DNA of 64,000 bases from DATLLN01 sp963797175 (GTDB lineage Bacteria; Actinomycetota; Thermoleophilia; Gaiellales; JAICJC01): NCBI GenBank assembly GCA_963797175.1, contig CAWCOL010000008.1, positions 124,001 to 188,000 of the forward strand, in the 5' to 3' direction. This document shows positions 1-7,627 of the stretch, piece by piece (positions within the stretch are counted from its first letter, which is position 1; each line of letters opens with the position of its first letter). The notes beneath the pieces were generated by a model. That model was given only the letters and a program-made list of their open reading frames with translations, ran no database searches and was not told the DNA's origin. The position numbers were made by a program, and so were the translations under genes.

Positions 1-29
1 GCAGGACTAGCAGGGTCCGGCAGCGGGCA

Positions 30-35
30 TACACT
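30..35 (+). promoter_or_regulatory. -10 element of a probable leaderless promoter
   Basis: TACACT lies seven bases before the ATG at 43, so transcription would start at or next to the start codon. No Shine-Dalgarno sequence precedes that ATG. Leaderless mRNAs are common in actinobacteria. No convincing -35 is visible, so this is inference. Confidence 0.4.
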
Positions 36-42
36 CCTCGCG

Positions 43-540
43 ATGGCTTCGGACACGGCTCTTCGGGAGAGCGACGGCTTGCTCTGGCGCGTGCCGTCGG
101 CGAGCCTGCTGGTGCTCCGCCGGATCGAGGTGGGGGTCGTCACGCTGGTCGCCGCGGTCGCTGCGGCGGCGGTCGCCGGCCGCATGGTCAGCACGCTGGC
201 CGGCGCCGGCGCAGCCGTCCTCGCCGTCGTCCTCGGGGCCGCCGCCGAGCGCACGGCGACTCGCCGCTACCTCGCCTGGGGCTACGCCGAGCGGGAGGAT
301 GACCTGCTCGTGCGGCGCGGTGTGCTGTTCTCGCGGCTCTCGGTCGTCCCCTACGGGCGCATGCAGTTCGTGGACGTGACTGCGGGGCCGCTGGAGCGCT
401 CGTTCGGGCTGGCCACCGTCAAGATGCACACCGCGGCCGCCGCCAGCGATGCGCGCATCCCCGGGCTCGAGCGCGAGGAGGCGGCCCGCCTGCGCGACCG
501 GCTCGCCGAGCTGGGGGAGGCCCAGACGGCGGGGATATGA
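43..540 (+). CDS. PH domain-containing membrane protein (YdbS-like)
   Basis: A 165-residue protein with two adjacent N-terminal hydrophobic segments (about residues 30-70) followed by a bacterial PH domain (bPH_2/DUF304 type). The usual family signatures are visible: a basic stretch, then LVRRGVLF and YGRMQFVDV, where the strand meets the membrane-proximal face. It overlaps the next gene, which encodes a larger protein of the same family, by four bases (ATGA). This small-plus-large pairing is the YdbS/YdbT arrangement of Bacillus and actinobacteria, linked there to bacteriocin resistance and envelope stress. The function here is inferred from family only. Confidence 0.85.
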   Translation: MASDTALRESDGLLWRVPSASLLVLRRIEVGVVTLVAAVAAAAVAGRMVSTLAGAGAAVLAVVLGAAAERTATRRYLAWGYAEREDDLLVRRGVLFSRLSVVPYGRMQFVDVTAGPLERSFGLATVKMHTAAAASDARIPGLEREEAARLRDRLAELGEAQTAGI

Positions 541-1841
541 CGCAGCCCGAGGGCTGGCAGCGGCTGCACCCGCTGTCGCCGATCGTGCGCGGTGGGCGCG
601 GCACGATCGGCATCGTCATCCTGCTGCTGCCGGCGCTGCTGCGGCGCGGAATCTCGGCCGGCGACCTGATCCCGCTCGGCGTCGTCGGGCTGATCACCCT
701 GCTCGGCTTCATCTCGTGGCTGGTCACGCGGTGGCGGATCGAGGAGGACGACCTGCGGATCGAGACCGGCGTCCTGCGCAGGCGGTCGTTGCGGTTCCCG
801 CTGTCGCAGGTGCAGGCGATCGACGTGGTGCGGCCCGGCCTGGCGAGGCTGCTGGGCGTGGCCGAGCTGCGGCTGCGGATGGGCGGGTCGAGCGGCGGCG
901 CCGCGCGGCTCTCGTACGTGCCCGCCGGCGAGGTGGAGGGCCTGCGGTCGCAGCTCCTCGCCCTCGCGCACGGCGCCCCCTCTGCGGCGGCGGTGAGCGC
1001 TCCGGCGGGCGCCGGGGCGGAGCGGGTGCTGACGACCGTCCCCACGCCCCGGCTGATCGCGTCGATCCTGATCAGCGACGTCGGCTTCTACGCCGAGGCG
1101 GTGTTGGTGGCGCTGCTGGTCTCGCTCGTCTTCGCGCCCGGCGTCGCGCAGGCGCTCGTCCGCGGCGGCGGCTTCGTGTGGCTGATCAGCGTCCTCACCA
1201 TCACCTGGCGGCGGTTCAACCAGGAGTTCCGGCTGACGGTGGCCGAGGCGCCGGACGGGCTCCGGCTGGGCGGTGGGCTGATCGCGCTCACCGCCGAGAC
1301 GATCCGTCCCGGGCGGGTCCAGGCGGTGCGCATGGTCGAGCCGCTGCTGTGGCGGCCGTTCGGGTGGTGCCGGCTCCAGGTCGACCTGGCCGGCAAGCAG
1401 CGCTCCGAGGGCGAGGGGCAGGCCCAGCGCCGCGCGCTGCGGACGGTGCTCCCCGTGGGGAGCCGGGCGCTGGCCGACGAGCTGCTCGACCGGATCCTGC
1501 CCGACCGCCCGCTTGAGCAGTCGCCGCCGCCGCGCCGCGCCCGCTACAAGAGCCCGCTCCGCTATCGCATGTTGGGCTGGGGCGGCACCGACACCTGCGT
1601 CGTCACCACCACCGGCCGGATCCGCCGCACCACCTGCTGGGTGCCGCTGGAGAAGGCGCAGAGCTTCCGCCGCGTCCAGGGGCCGGTGCAGCGGCGGCTG
1701 GAGCTCGCCAGCGTCCACGTCGACACGGCCGGCCGTTCGGTGCGGGCGACGCTGCGCGACCGTGACGTCGCCGAGGCGGACAACGTACTGGAGCGCTTCG
1801 TCGAGCTCGCCCGCGCCGCACGGCGCGCACCGGCCGGCTGA
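537..1841 (+). CDS. PH domain-containing membrane protein with tandem bPH_2 domains (YdbT-like)
   Basis: A 434-residue partner of the preceding YdbS-like protein. Hydrophobic helices occur near residues 20-55 and again near 165-225. Each pair is followed by a PH-type segment: IETGVLRRRSLRFP with VQAIDV in the first, and ALTAETIRPGRVQAVRMVEP in the second. A third related segment near the C terminus (GRIRRTTCWVPLEKAQSFR) resembles another bPH_2 unit. The ATG overlaps the upstream stop (ATGA), implying translational coupling. Such proteins are thought to form envelope complexes with YdbS; ligand and role are unknown. Confidence 0.85.
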   Translation: MTQPEGWQRLHPLSPIVRGGRGTIGIVILLLPALLRRGISAGDLIPLGVVGLITLLGFISWLVTRWRIEEDDLRIETGVLRRRSLRFPLSQVQAIDVVRPGLARLLGVAELRLRMGGSSGGAARLSYVPAGEVEGLRSQLLALAHGAPSAAAVSAPAGAGAERVLTTVPTPRLIASILISDVGFYAEAVLVALLVSLVFAPGVAQALVRGGGFVWLISVLTITWRRFNQEFRLTVAEAPDGLRLGGGLIALTAETIRPGRVQAVRMVEPLLWRPFGWCRLQVDLAGKQRSEGEGQAQRRALRTVLPVGSRALADELLDRILPDRPLEQSPPPRRARYKSPLRYRMLGWGGTDTCVVTTTGRIRRTTCWVPLEKAQSFRRVQGPVQRRLELASVHVDTAGRSVRATLRDRDVAEADNVLERFVELARAARRAPAG

Positions 1842-1847
1842 GCTCGC

Positions 1848-2093
1848 TCAGGCGATCGGCCGGTGGCGGCGGCCCGCGTCGCGGCGCAGCCGCTCGACCT
1901 CGCTGTCGCGCTCGGCCAGGACGGTCTCGGCGACCGCGATCCGGCCGTCCACATCGTCGGTGGGCCGGCCATCGTCGGCCGCACGCGACCGCAGCCGGCG
2001 CAGCACGGTGAGCCGCATCCGGGCGTAGGCGCGGCGGCGCCGGGCGTCGAGCAGCCGCGTCTCGGGGTCCTCGGGATTGTGATCCGGCCGCAG
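1848..2093 (-). CDS. Possible small coiled-coil protein, unknown function
   Basis: A reading frame of about 81 codons, convergent with the YdbT-like gene. The translated product is rich in Arg, Glu and Leu, with heptad-like spacing (AETVLAERDSEVERLRRDAG at the end) expected of an amphipathic helix. The start is uncertain. A CTG at 2093 has GGGGG about 11 bases upstream; the first ATG in frame is at 2018 and would give only 55 residues. An in-frame stop lies just upstream of the CTG. I do not recognise the family, and the frame could be spurious in such GC-rich DNA. Confidence 0.4.
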   Translation of the reverse strand: MRPDHNPEDPETRLLDARRRRAYARMRLTVLRRLRSRAADDGRPTDDVDGRIAVAETVLAERDSEVERLRRDAGRRHRPIA

Positions 2094-2187
2094 TTCCGTA
2101 TGATCCCCCTGAACAGACTAGTCACATGATGAGTAGCTGGTGACCCATCGACGAACCACGAAGCATGGCACGGGGGAGAGGACGGCG

Positions 2188-2472
2188 GTGAGCGAGCCGC
2201 TCGAGCGCGCGGTGTTCCGCAGCTGCCTGGAGTGCGGGGCGGGCGTCGGCGAGACGCACTGGCCGGGCTGCACACGGCGGGCGGGCGGCGGCGACGACGA
2301 CCTGATGGTCGCGATCGGCACCTGCCGCGAGCGCGGCTGGGCGGCGGTACACGTGGAGGGTGAGGGCTTCCGGCCGTGCGAGCCGGCCGATCCCGGGGCC
2401 TACGTCGACCTCGACCGCTACGCGAGCTGGATCGGGCACGGCTCCGAGCTGCTCGACGGCAACGAGCCCTGA
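2188..2472 (+). CDS. Hypothetical protein with N-terminal cysteine motif
   Basis: About 94 residues. I chose the GTG at 2188 because GGGGGAGAGG sits just upstream, and the product then starts with a conserved-looking region (FRSCLECGAGVGETHWPGC). That region holds a CxxC pair plus a later Cys and His, which could bind a metal. The rest is acidic and soluble, with no membrane segment. An in-frame ATG at 2140 would add 16 basic residues. It converges on the PadR gene with one base between stops. I do not recognise the family. Confidence 0.6.
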   Translation: MSEPLERAVFRSCLECGAGVGETHWPGCTRRAGGGDDDLMVAIGTCRERGWAAVHVEGEGFRPCEPADPGAYVDLDRYASWIGHGSELLDGNEP

Positions 2473-2473
2473 C

Positions 2474-3019
2474 TCATTCGCCCGCGCTGAGCGCCGCGCG
2501 CTCCTCCAGCACGGACTGCACGAACCGGGCAGCGGCGCGGGTCGTCTCCAGCCGGAAGCCGAGCAGGACGCGGTCGGTTGCGTCGGCGCCGTCGTGGCGT
2601 GCGCTCAGCGATCGGTCGATGGCGTCCAGCACGACCAGCTGGGCTTCGAGCATGGCGCGCTGGTCGGCGCCTGCGCGGGCGCCGAGCACGAGCTTGAGCA
2701 GCAGCTCCGACCGGAGGTCGCGGACGTGCTCGACCGGCTCGCCCAACCACGCCCGCACGGCCGTGTGCCCGGGCGGCGTCGCCTGCAGTATGGTGCGGGC
2801 CGGGCCGGGGCCGCCCGAGACGGTGCCCGACGCCTCGACCAGGGCGCGGTCGGTGAGCTGGTCGATGGTGCGGTAGACCAGGCCGCGGCGTACCGTCCAG
2901 ATGCGGCCGATCTCGCCGTCCTCCGCCAGCGCCCGGACGATCGGCCAGCCGTGCGCGGGCCGCTCGCAGAGCAGGGCGAGCACGACGTACTCGGTCAGCG
3001 ACAGGCCGGGATCGGGCAC
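2474..3019 (-). CDS. PadR family transcriptional regulator
   Basis: A 181-residue protein with the N-terminal PadR winged helix: LSLTEYVVLALLCERPAHGW, then a recognition region (RGLVYRTIDQLTDRALV) and a wing. The C-terminal half is helical, as in PadR proteins that dimerise through a C-terminal helical domain. Starts at GTG. PadR repressors usually control an adjacent transporter or detoxification gene; the divergent neighbour here is a secreted protein of unknown function, which may be its target. The shared intergenic region is 143 bases; I could not pick out a clear operator. Confidence 0.85.
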   Translation of the reverse strand: MPDPGLSLTEYVVLALLCERPAHGWPIVRALAEDGEIGRIWTVRRGLVYRTIDQLTDRALVEASGTVSGGPGPARTILQATPPGHTAVRAWLGEPVEHVRDLRSELLLKLVLGARAGADQRAMLEAQLVVLDAIDRSLSARHDGADATDRVLLGFRLETTRAAARFVQSVLEERAALSAGE

Positions 3020-3162
3020 GCGGGCGAGGCTACCACTCGACCCGGGAAGATCGCCCGCGCCGGCGCCGTCGTGATGGCAGCGGCGCCCGACGCTGGGCGA
3101 AACCGATCCGCGCCGCCCGCCCGTACTCCCCGTTCACACGCACTCACCAGGAGCTGTCCACC

Positions 3163-4011
3163 ATGCGACTTCCCATCCGATCCGCCCTGGCGGTGCTGGC
3201 CCTCGCGGCCGGCGTCTCTGCCGCCGGGGCAAGCGCCACCGCCCTCGCTTCCACCGCGCCGACCGCCCCACCGGGCTACACGCGTGTCTTCACCGCCCCG
3301 ATCCCGATGCCGCCCAGCCACCTCGACTTCGGCGGCCAGGCGACCTGCCCGACCGGCACCGTGCCGTGGGGCGGCGGAGCCGGCTTCAGCGGCGGGTTCG
3401 CCAGTGCGGGCGAGAACATCAACACGTCCGCGCCCAACGGCAACGGCTGGCGCGCGCGCTACAACAACAGCGGCACCCGCCCCGACGATCATTTCGCCGT
3501 CGAGGCGATCTGCGCCCAGCAGCCCGCCGGCTACACCACGGCGTTCGCCACGGCCGACAACCCCGCGGGTGCTCAGTCCGGCGTGACGGCGACCTGTCCG
3601 ACCGGCACCGTCGTGCTGAGCGGAGGCACGCTCTCGACGGGCGACACGGCCGACATCGAACTGCTGAGCGCGTGGCCGCTGGGCCCGCACAAGTTCCGCA
3701 GCGTGACGTGGAACGGCTCGGGCGGCGACCAGCAGGTGACGACGTTCGCACTCTGTGCGCAGCGCCCGCCGCACTACGGGATCACGCACGCGACGGGCTC
3801 CGACACGGGCGGGCCCGACACCCAGGTCGGCGGCAAGGTCTGCCCGCTGAACTCGAAGATCATCGGCGGCGGCGTCCAGGTCACGAGCCCGCGCCCGCTG
3901 GTGACGATCGGCGCGTCGTTCTCGGACTCGGGCGACCAGTGGGTGTCCGAGGTCGTGAACCTCGACACGGCGCCGGCGACGGTGACCATCTCGGCCATCT
4001 GCGCCGCGTAG
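3163..4011 (+). CDS. Secreted protein with three cysteine-bearing repeats, unknown function
   Basis: A 282-residue protein with an N-terminal signal peptide (basic start, Ala/Leu-rich core, cleavage likely near residue 28-30). AGGAG lies eight bases before the ATG. The mature part reads as three imperfect repeats of about 75-85 residues. Each has a CP-x-G/N-x-x-(I/V) element followed by a glycine run (CPTGTVPWGGG, CPTGTVVLSGG, CPLNSKIIGGG) and ends with ICAQ, LCAQ or ICAA. One Cys at each end of each repeat suggests disulfides in an exported beta-rich protein. I do not recognise the family. It is divergent from padR and followed by a strong hairpin. Confidence 0.75.
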   Translation: MRLPIRSALAVLALAAGVSAAGASATALASTAPTAPPGYTRVFTAPIPMPPSHLDFGGQATCPTGTVPWGGGAGFSGGFASAGENINTSAPNGNGWRARYNNSGTRPDDHFAVEAICAQQPAGYTTAFATADNPAGAQSGVTATCPTGTVVLSGGTLSTGDTADIELLSAWPLGPHKFRSVTWNGSGGDQQVTTFALCAQRPPHYGITHATGSDTGGPDTQVGGKVCPLNSKIIGGGVQVTSPRPLVTIGASFSDSGDQWVSEVVNLDTAPATVTISAICAA

Positions 4012-4030
4012 CCGCCAAGGCATCCGACTG

Positions 4031-4059
4031 TCCTGGCGGCCGGGCGCCGGCCGCCAGGA
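4031..4059 (+). terminator. Hairpin terminator candidate after the secreted protein gene
   Basis: A perfect 13-base inverted repeat (TCCTGGCGGCCGG and its complement) around a three-base loop, 20 bases past the stop codon. There is no T-run, which is common for terminators in very GC-rich actinobacteria. It could act on both strands. Confidence 0.55.
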
Positions 4060-4178
4060 AGTTGTGGCCCAGAGGCCGGCAGGCGCTTCACCACACACCG
4101 TCATGTCGCCACAACACACAGTTCGTACCGCTGTCCGGCAGCGCGCAGCTGCACCTCAGCGGGCCAACGCCCGCCTGC

Positions 4179-4751
4179 TCATAACGCGACGGCGGGGGAG
4201 GCGGCCAGCTCGGGGTGGGCCGCGGCGAACGCCTCCGACCGCGCGACGGTGCGCATCCACTCGTAGTGCAGCTGCTTGGTCTGCACGATCGTGACGCCCG
4301 CGCGGTGCATGCGGTCGATCCCGGACCGGTGGCCGCCGCCGGGTGACCCGGTAGCGTCCTCGACCGCGACGACGCGCATCGTGTCCAGCAGGCCGAGCGC
4401 GGACTGGGCGACGCAGACGTCGGTCTCGAAGCCCGCCAGCACCGCGGTGCCGCGTCCGGCGGCGCGCACCGCCGGCCCGACCAGCGGGTCGTCCGCGAGG
4501 CCGAACACCTCCTTGCGGATCGGCTCGGGGTCGCCCGCGGCGGCTGCGACCGCAGGGTGGAGGCCACCCGACCGCTCGGGCGTCTCGACCGACGCCAGCA
4601 CCGGGATGTCGCAGAACCGCGCCGAGGCGGCGAGGAACGCGATCCGTTCGATCACGCCGTCGCGCCCGGCCGGCTCGATCCGCTCCAGGAACCCGGGCTG
4701 GACGTCCACCAGCACCAGCACGCAGTCGGCGGAATCGATCAGCGCCGTCAC
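4179..4751 (-). CDS. Isochorismatase family cysteine hydrolase
   Basis: A 190-residue hydrolase of the isochorismatase-like fold. The expected triad is visible: Asp in LVLVDVQPGF near residue 14, Lys in IRKEVFG near 80, and Cys in FETDVCV near 110. I chose the GTG at 4751 because it overlaps the stop of the upstream amidinohydrolase gene by four bases (GTGA) and starts the family homology directly. Longer upstream starts only add out-of-family sequence. Family members hydrolyse isochorismate, nicotinamide, N-carbamoyl amides or ureas. Pairing with an arginine-deiminase-fold enzyme hints at guanidino or ureido compound breakdown, but the substrate is not determinable here. Confidence 0.85.
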   Translation of the reverse strand: MTALIDSADCVLVLVDVQPGFLERIEPAGRDGVIERIAFLAASARFCDIPVLASVETPERSGGLHPAVAAAAGDPEPIRKEVFGLADDPLVGPAVRAAGRGTAVLAGFETDVCVAQSALGLLDTMRVVAVEDATGSPGGGHRSGIDRMHRAGVTIVQTKQLHYEWMRTVARSEAFAAAHPELAASPAVAL

Positions 4752-5746
4752 CCCGCCGGCTCCCGCACCAGCTCCATCGTCGAGCAGTGGACGCCGCCGC
4801 CGCCCTTCTGGATCTCCTCGTAGGGGATCGCCACGACCTCGACGCCGCGCCGCTCGAGCGCCTCGCGCGACCGCGGGTAGGCGTCGCACATCAGCACTCG
4901 GCCGGGGCGCAGCGCGACCGAGTTGATCGCCCACTCCTCGCCGGGAGGGCAGGGGATCGCCTCGATCCCCTCCTGCGCCAGGCGGTCAAGGAACCAGTAG
5001 GGCAGGCCGGCGGCGTCCACCAGCGCCTTGTCCACGTCCACCATCCCGATGTGCCCGTCGATGTGGATCGACCAACCGGCCATCGGCAGCACCAGCAGCT
5101 CGATGCCGAGCACGTCCAGCACCTCCCGCAGCTGGCGGGCGCCCTCCTCGTTGCAGCGAAAGGAGGTGCCGTATGCCGCCAGGCGCGGCGTCAGCTTGAC
5201 GAAGCTGCCGCCCTCGAGCAGGCCGGTGCCGTGGATCGTGCGCAGGATCGGCATCCCCAGCGAGGCGACGGCCTGGGCGACCATGCGCTCCTCGCCGCGG
5301 CGCATCGCCGGCGCCATCCGGCCGATGATCGCCCCGCCGGGAACGGTGCAGAGCGGATCGCGGGTGTAGAGCGGCCGGGAGAGGTGCGGCGCCGACGGGC
5401 CCGGCACCTCGACGACGTCCACGCCCTCCGCCTCGAGCGCGGCGACCAGCCCCGCGTGCTGGCTGCGGACGAGGTCGAGGTCGGGCGCGTCCCGCGACTC
5501 CCAGTACCAGCCGCCGGCCGGGTCGACCATGGCCTGCGCGCGCTCGTCCCAGCACTCGGGGTTGACCCGGGCGAACTCGTCGCGCGGCGCCCGCACGAGC
5601 ACCTGCCGGAGCGGCCCGACCTCGTCGTGCGCGCCCCACTCGGCACCCCACACCAGGCGCTGCTGGACCGGCGCCTCGAACGGCGGCTCTGGCTCGGCCG
5701 GGCAGAGCGATACGGCATAGCCGACGGGATACGGATAGTCGTCCAT
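4748..5746 (-). CDS. Arginine deiminase / amidinotransferase-fold hydrolase (dimethylargininase-like)
   Basis: A 332-residue protein of the guanidino-modifying (pentein) superfamily. Visible hallmarks are an RD motif (YTRDPLCTVPGG), EGGSF, the catalytic His in IHIDGHIGMVDVD, and the nucleophilic Cys near the C terminus in GGGGVHCSTMEL. Family members act on arginine, dimethylarginine or ornithine/lysine guanidino substrates. AGGAG precedes the ATG at 5746. The stop overlaps the isochorismatase start, so the two form an operon. The exact substrate is unknown; N,N-dimethylarginine dimethylaminohydrolase is the closest likely label. Confidence 0.85.
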   Translation of the reverse strand: MDDYPYPVGYAVSLCPAEPEPPFEAPVQQRLVWGAEWGAHDEVGPLRQVLVRAPRDEFARVNPECWDERAQAMVDPAGGWYWESRDAPDLDLVRSQHAGLVAALEAEGVDVVEVPGPSAPHLSRPLYTRDPLCTVPGGAIIGRMAPAMRRGEERMVAQAVASLGMPILRTIHGTGLLEGGSFVKLTPRLAAYGTSFRCNEEGARQLREVLDVLGIELLVLPMAGWSIHIDGHIGMVDVDKALVDAAGLPYWFLDRLAQEGIEAIPCPPGEEWAINSVALRPGRVLMCDAYPRSREALERRGVEVVAIPYEEIQKGGGGVHCSTMELVREPAG

Positions 5747-6184
5747 CAAGGCTCCTCGGATGGTGCGGCGCGGGCGCCCAGGATCGCACAGCGGGAAGGT
5801 GCGGCGGCGCCGGCGCGTACTGTGGGTATGCGCATGCTGCCGCGAACGCTCGCGCTCGCACTGACCGCCGAGAGCGCCCGGGAGCGCGCCCGCGCAGCCG
5901 CGGACGCCGCCTCGCAGCCCGGGATGGATGCACCCGAGGTCGTCCCCGCGCATCGCGGCAGCCTCGGGGTCGCGCTGCGCGCCCGGGCCGTGCCACCGCG
6001 TCGCCCGCGCTGACGTACCCGGCCGCACCGTCGAGCGTCGCTGGTGCCTCGGCTCACCTTCGTGCCCCGGCGCGGGTTTCATCCGGCGCAAGCGGGTGAA
6101 TCCCGCACACGAGGCCGGCATCGCCGCTGTACCCATGGCGGCTGTCCCCGCCGGCCGCGTCTTCGGCTCGTAGGGAGGTACGAG
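5747..6184. other. Gene-poor interval before the M28 peptidase gene
   Basis: No convincing gene was found in these 438 bases. A 61-codon plus-strand frame from the ATG at 5828 has no ribosome binding site and no recognisable product. The last 130 bases contain several possible hairpins, including GCGGG-TGAAT-CCCGC near 6094-6108, ahead of GGGAGG and the ATG at 6185. They may form a structured 5' leader. Confidence 0.4.
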
Positions 6185-7579
6185 ATGTCGAAGCTTCGAG
6201 TGCTGCTCGCCGCCGTCGTGCTGGCGGGTGTTGCGGTGACTGCTGCCGCCGCCCAGGGGCCACCGCCGGCGGCGACCGCGGCCGGTGCGAACGGTGAGCA
6301 CTTCCCGCCGTCGATGGCGGTGCGGTCGATGCTGGCCGCGGTCAGCCCGGCACAGCTGTCGTCGTACGATCACGCGCTGGTCTCGTTCAAGAACCGAAAC
6401 ACGCTGTCGGCGCAGAACAACCCGCATCGCGGGATCGGGGCCGCGCGCGACTACATCTACCACCAGTTCCAGCAGATCGCCGCGACATCCGGCGGCCGGA
6501 TGACCGTGCAGCTCCAGAGCTACGTGCAGCCGCGCGTGCCGGGTGAGCTCCCGCGTCCGACGCGGATCACGAACGTGGTCGCCACCCTGCGAGGGTCACA
6601 GCCCGCGTCCGAGCACCGGATGTACGTCGTCAGCGGGCACTACGACTCGCGCTGCACGCAGGTGCTCGACACGACGTGCCTTGCGCCGGGTGCGGATGAC
6701 GACGCGTCGGGTGTCTCCGGCGCACTGGAGATGGCGCGCGTGATGGCCACCCACCGGTTCGACGCCACGATCGTGTTCATGGCCGTGGCCGGCGAGGAGC
6801 AGGGGCTGTTCGGCTCCGAGCACTTCGCCGAGGTGGCGCGGCGGCAGCACCTGGACATCGCCGGGATGCTCGACAACGACATCATCGGCACGGCGAACGG
6901 GGCGGACGCCCACGCGGTGCGCCTCTTCTCCGAAGGCATCCCCACCGACGTCACCCCGGACGAGCTCTCGCTGATCCAGGAGGTCGGCGGCGAGAACGAC
7001 GCGCCGGCACGGCAGCTGGCCCGGTTCGTCAAGTCGGTCGCCGAGAACCCGGCGACGGGCATGCGCATCGACCTGGTGTTCCGGCGCGACCGGTTCCTCC
7101 GCGGCGGCGACCAGATCTCGTTCCTGGCCAACCACTACCGCTCGGCGGTGCGCTTCACCGAGGAGCGGGAGAACTTCCATCACCAGCACCAGAACGTGCG
7201 CGTGGTGCACGGCGTCCAGTACGGCGATCTCGCCCGGTTCGTCGACTTCGGCTACCTGGCCCGGGTGACCCGGGTGAACGTCGCGACGCTGGCCGCGCTG
7301 GCGAACGCCCCGGCGCACCCGGCCGGGGTGAAGATCATCGCCACCCGGCTGACGAACAGCACCACCCTGCGGTGGCAGCCGAACACCGAGCCCGACCTGC
7401 GCGGATACGAGGTCGTGTGGCGCACGACCTCCGCGCCGCTGTGGCAGCACTCGATGGCGGTGGGCATGCAGACGAGGGTGACGCTGCCGCTCTCGAAGGA
7501 CAACGTCGTGTTCGGTGTCCGTGCGGTCGACACCGACGGGAATCGCAGCCCGGTGACGTTCCCCTCGCCCGTGTTCTGA
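6185..7579 (+). CDS. Secreted M28 family zinc aminopeptidase with C-terminal fibronectin III-like domain
   Basis: A 464-residue exported peptidase. Residues 1-23 form a signal peptide. The co-catalytic zinc site of the M28 family is complete: His in SGHYDSR, Asp in GADDDASG, the Glu pair in AVAGEEQGLFGS, Asp in LDNDIIG, and a late His in NFHHQHQ. The last 90 residues (from about 370) have the pattern of a fibronectin type III module (RWQPNTEPDLRGYEVVWR), probably for substrate or wall attachment. GGGAGG sits eight bases before the ATG. Family members are broad aminopeptidases acting on extracellular peptides. It is followed by a strong hairpin. Confidence 0.9.
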   Translation: MSKLRVLLAAVVLAGVAVTAAAAQGPPPAATAAGANGEHFPPSMAVRSMLAAVSPAQLSSYDHALVSFKNRNTLSAQNNPHRGIGAARDYIYHQFQQIAATSGGRMTVQLQSYVQPRVPGELPRPTRITNVVATLRGSQPASEHRMYVVSGHYDSRCTQVLDTTCLAPGADDDASGVSGALEMARVMATHRFDATIVFMAVAGEEQGLFGSEHFAEVARRQHLDIAGMLDNDIIGTANGADAHAVRLFSEGIPTDVTPDELSLIQEVGGENDAPARQLARFVKSVAENPATGMRIDLVFRRDRFLRGGDQISFLANHYRSAVRFTEERENFHHQHQNVRVVHGVQYGDLARFVDFGYLARVTRVNVATLAALANAPAHPAGVKIIATRLTNSTTLRWQPNTEPDLRGYEVVWRTTSAPLWQHSMAVGMQTRVTLPLSKDNVVFGVRAVDTDGNRSPVTFPSPVF

Positions 7580-7587
7580 GTCCGGAC

Positions 7588-7627
7588 GTGACGGAGCCCG
7601 GCCGGCGTCATGGCCGGGCTCCGTCAC
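7588..7627. terminator. Bidirectional hairpin terminator between convergent genes
   Basis: A perfect 16-base inverted repeat (GTGACGGAGCCCGGCC and its complement) around an eight-base loop. It begins nine bases after the M28 stop codon, and its right arm overlaps the stop codon of the convergent phosphoesterase gene. It can therefore end transcription from both sides. There is no T-tract. Confidence 0.8.

Noticed and set aside
4060..4178. Possible small gene or RNA between the secreted protein and isochorismatase genes
   Set aside because: No frame with a start and ribosome binding site, and no conserved RNA motif could be recognised.
5828..6013. 61-codon plus-strand reading frame upstream of the M28 gene
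   Set aside because: No ribosome binding site, low-complexity Ala/Arg/Pro product, no family resemblance. High GC makes such frames common.
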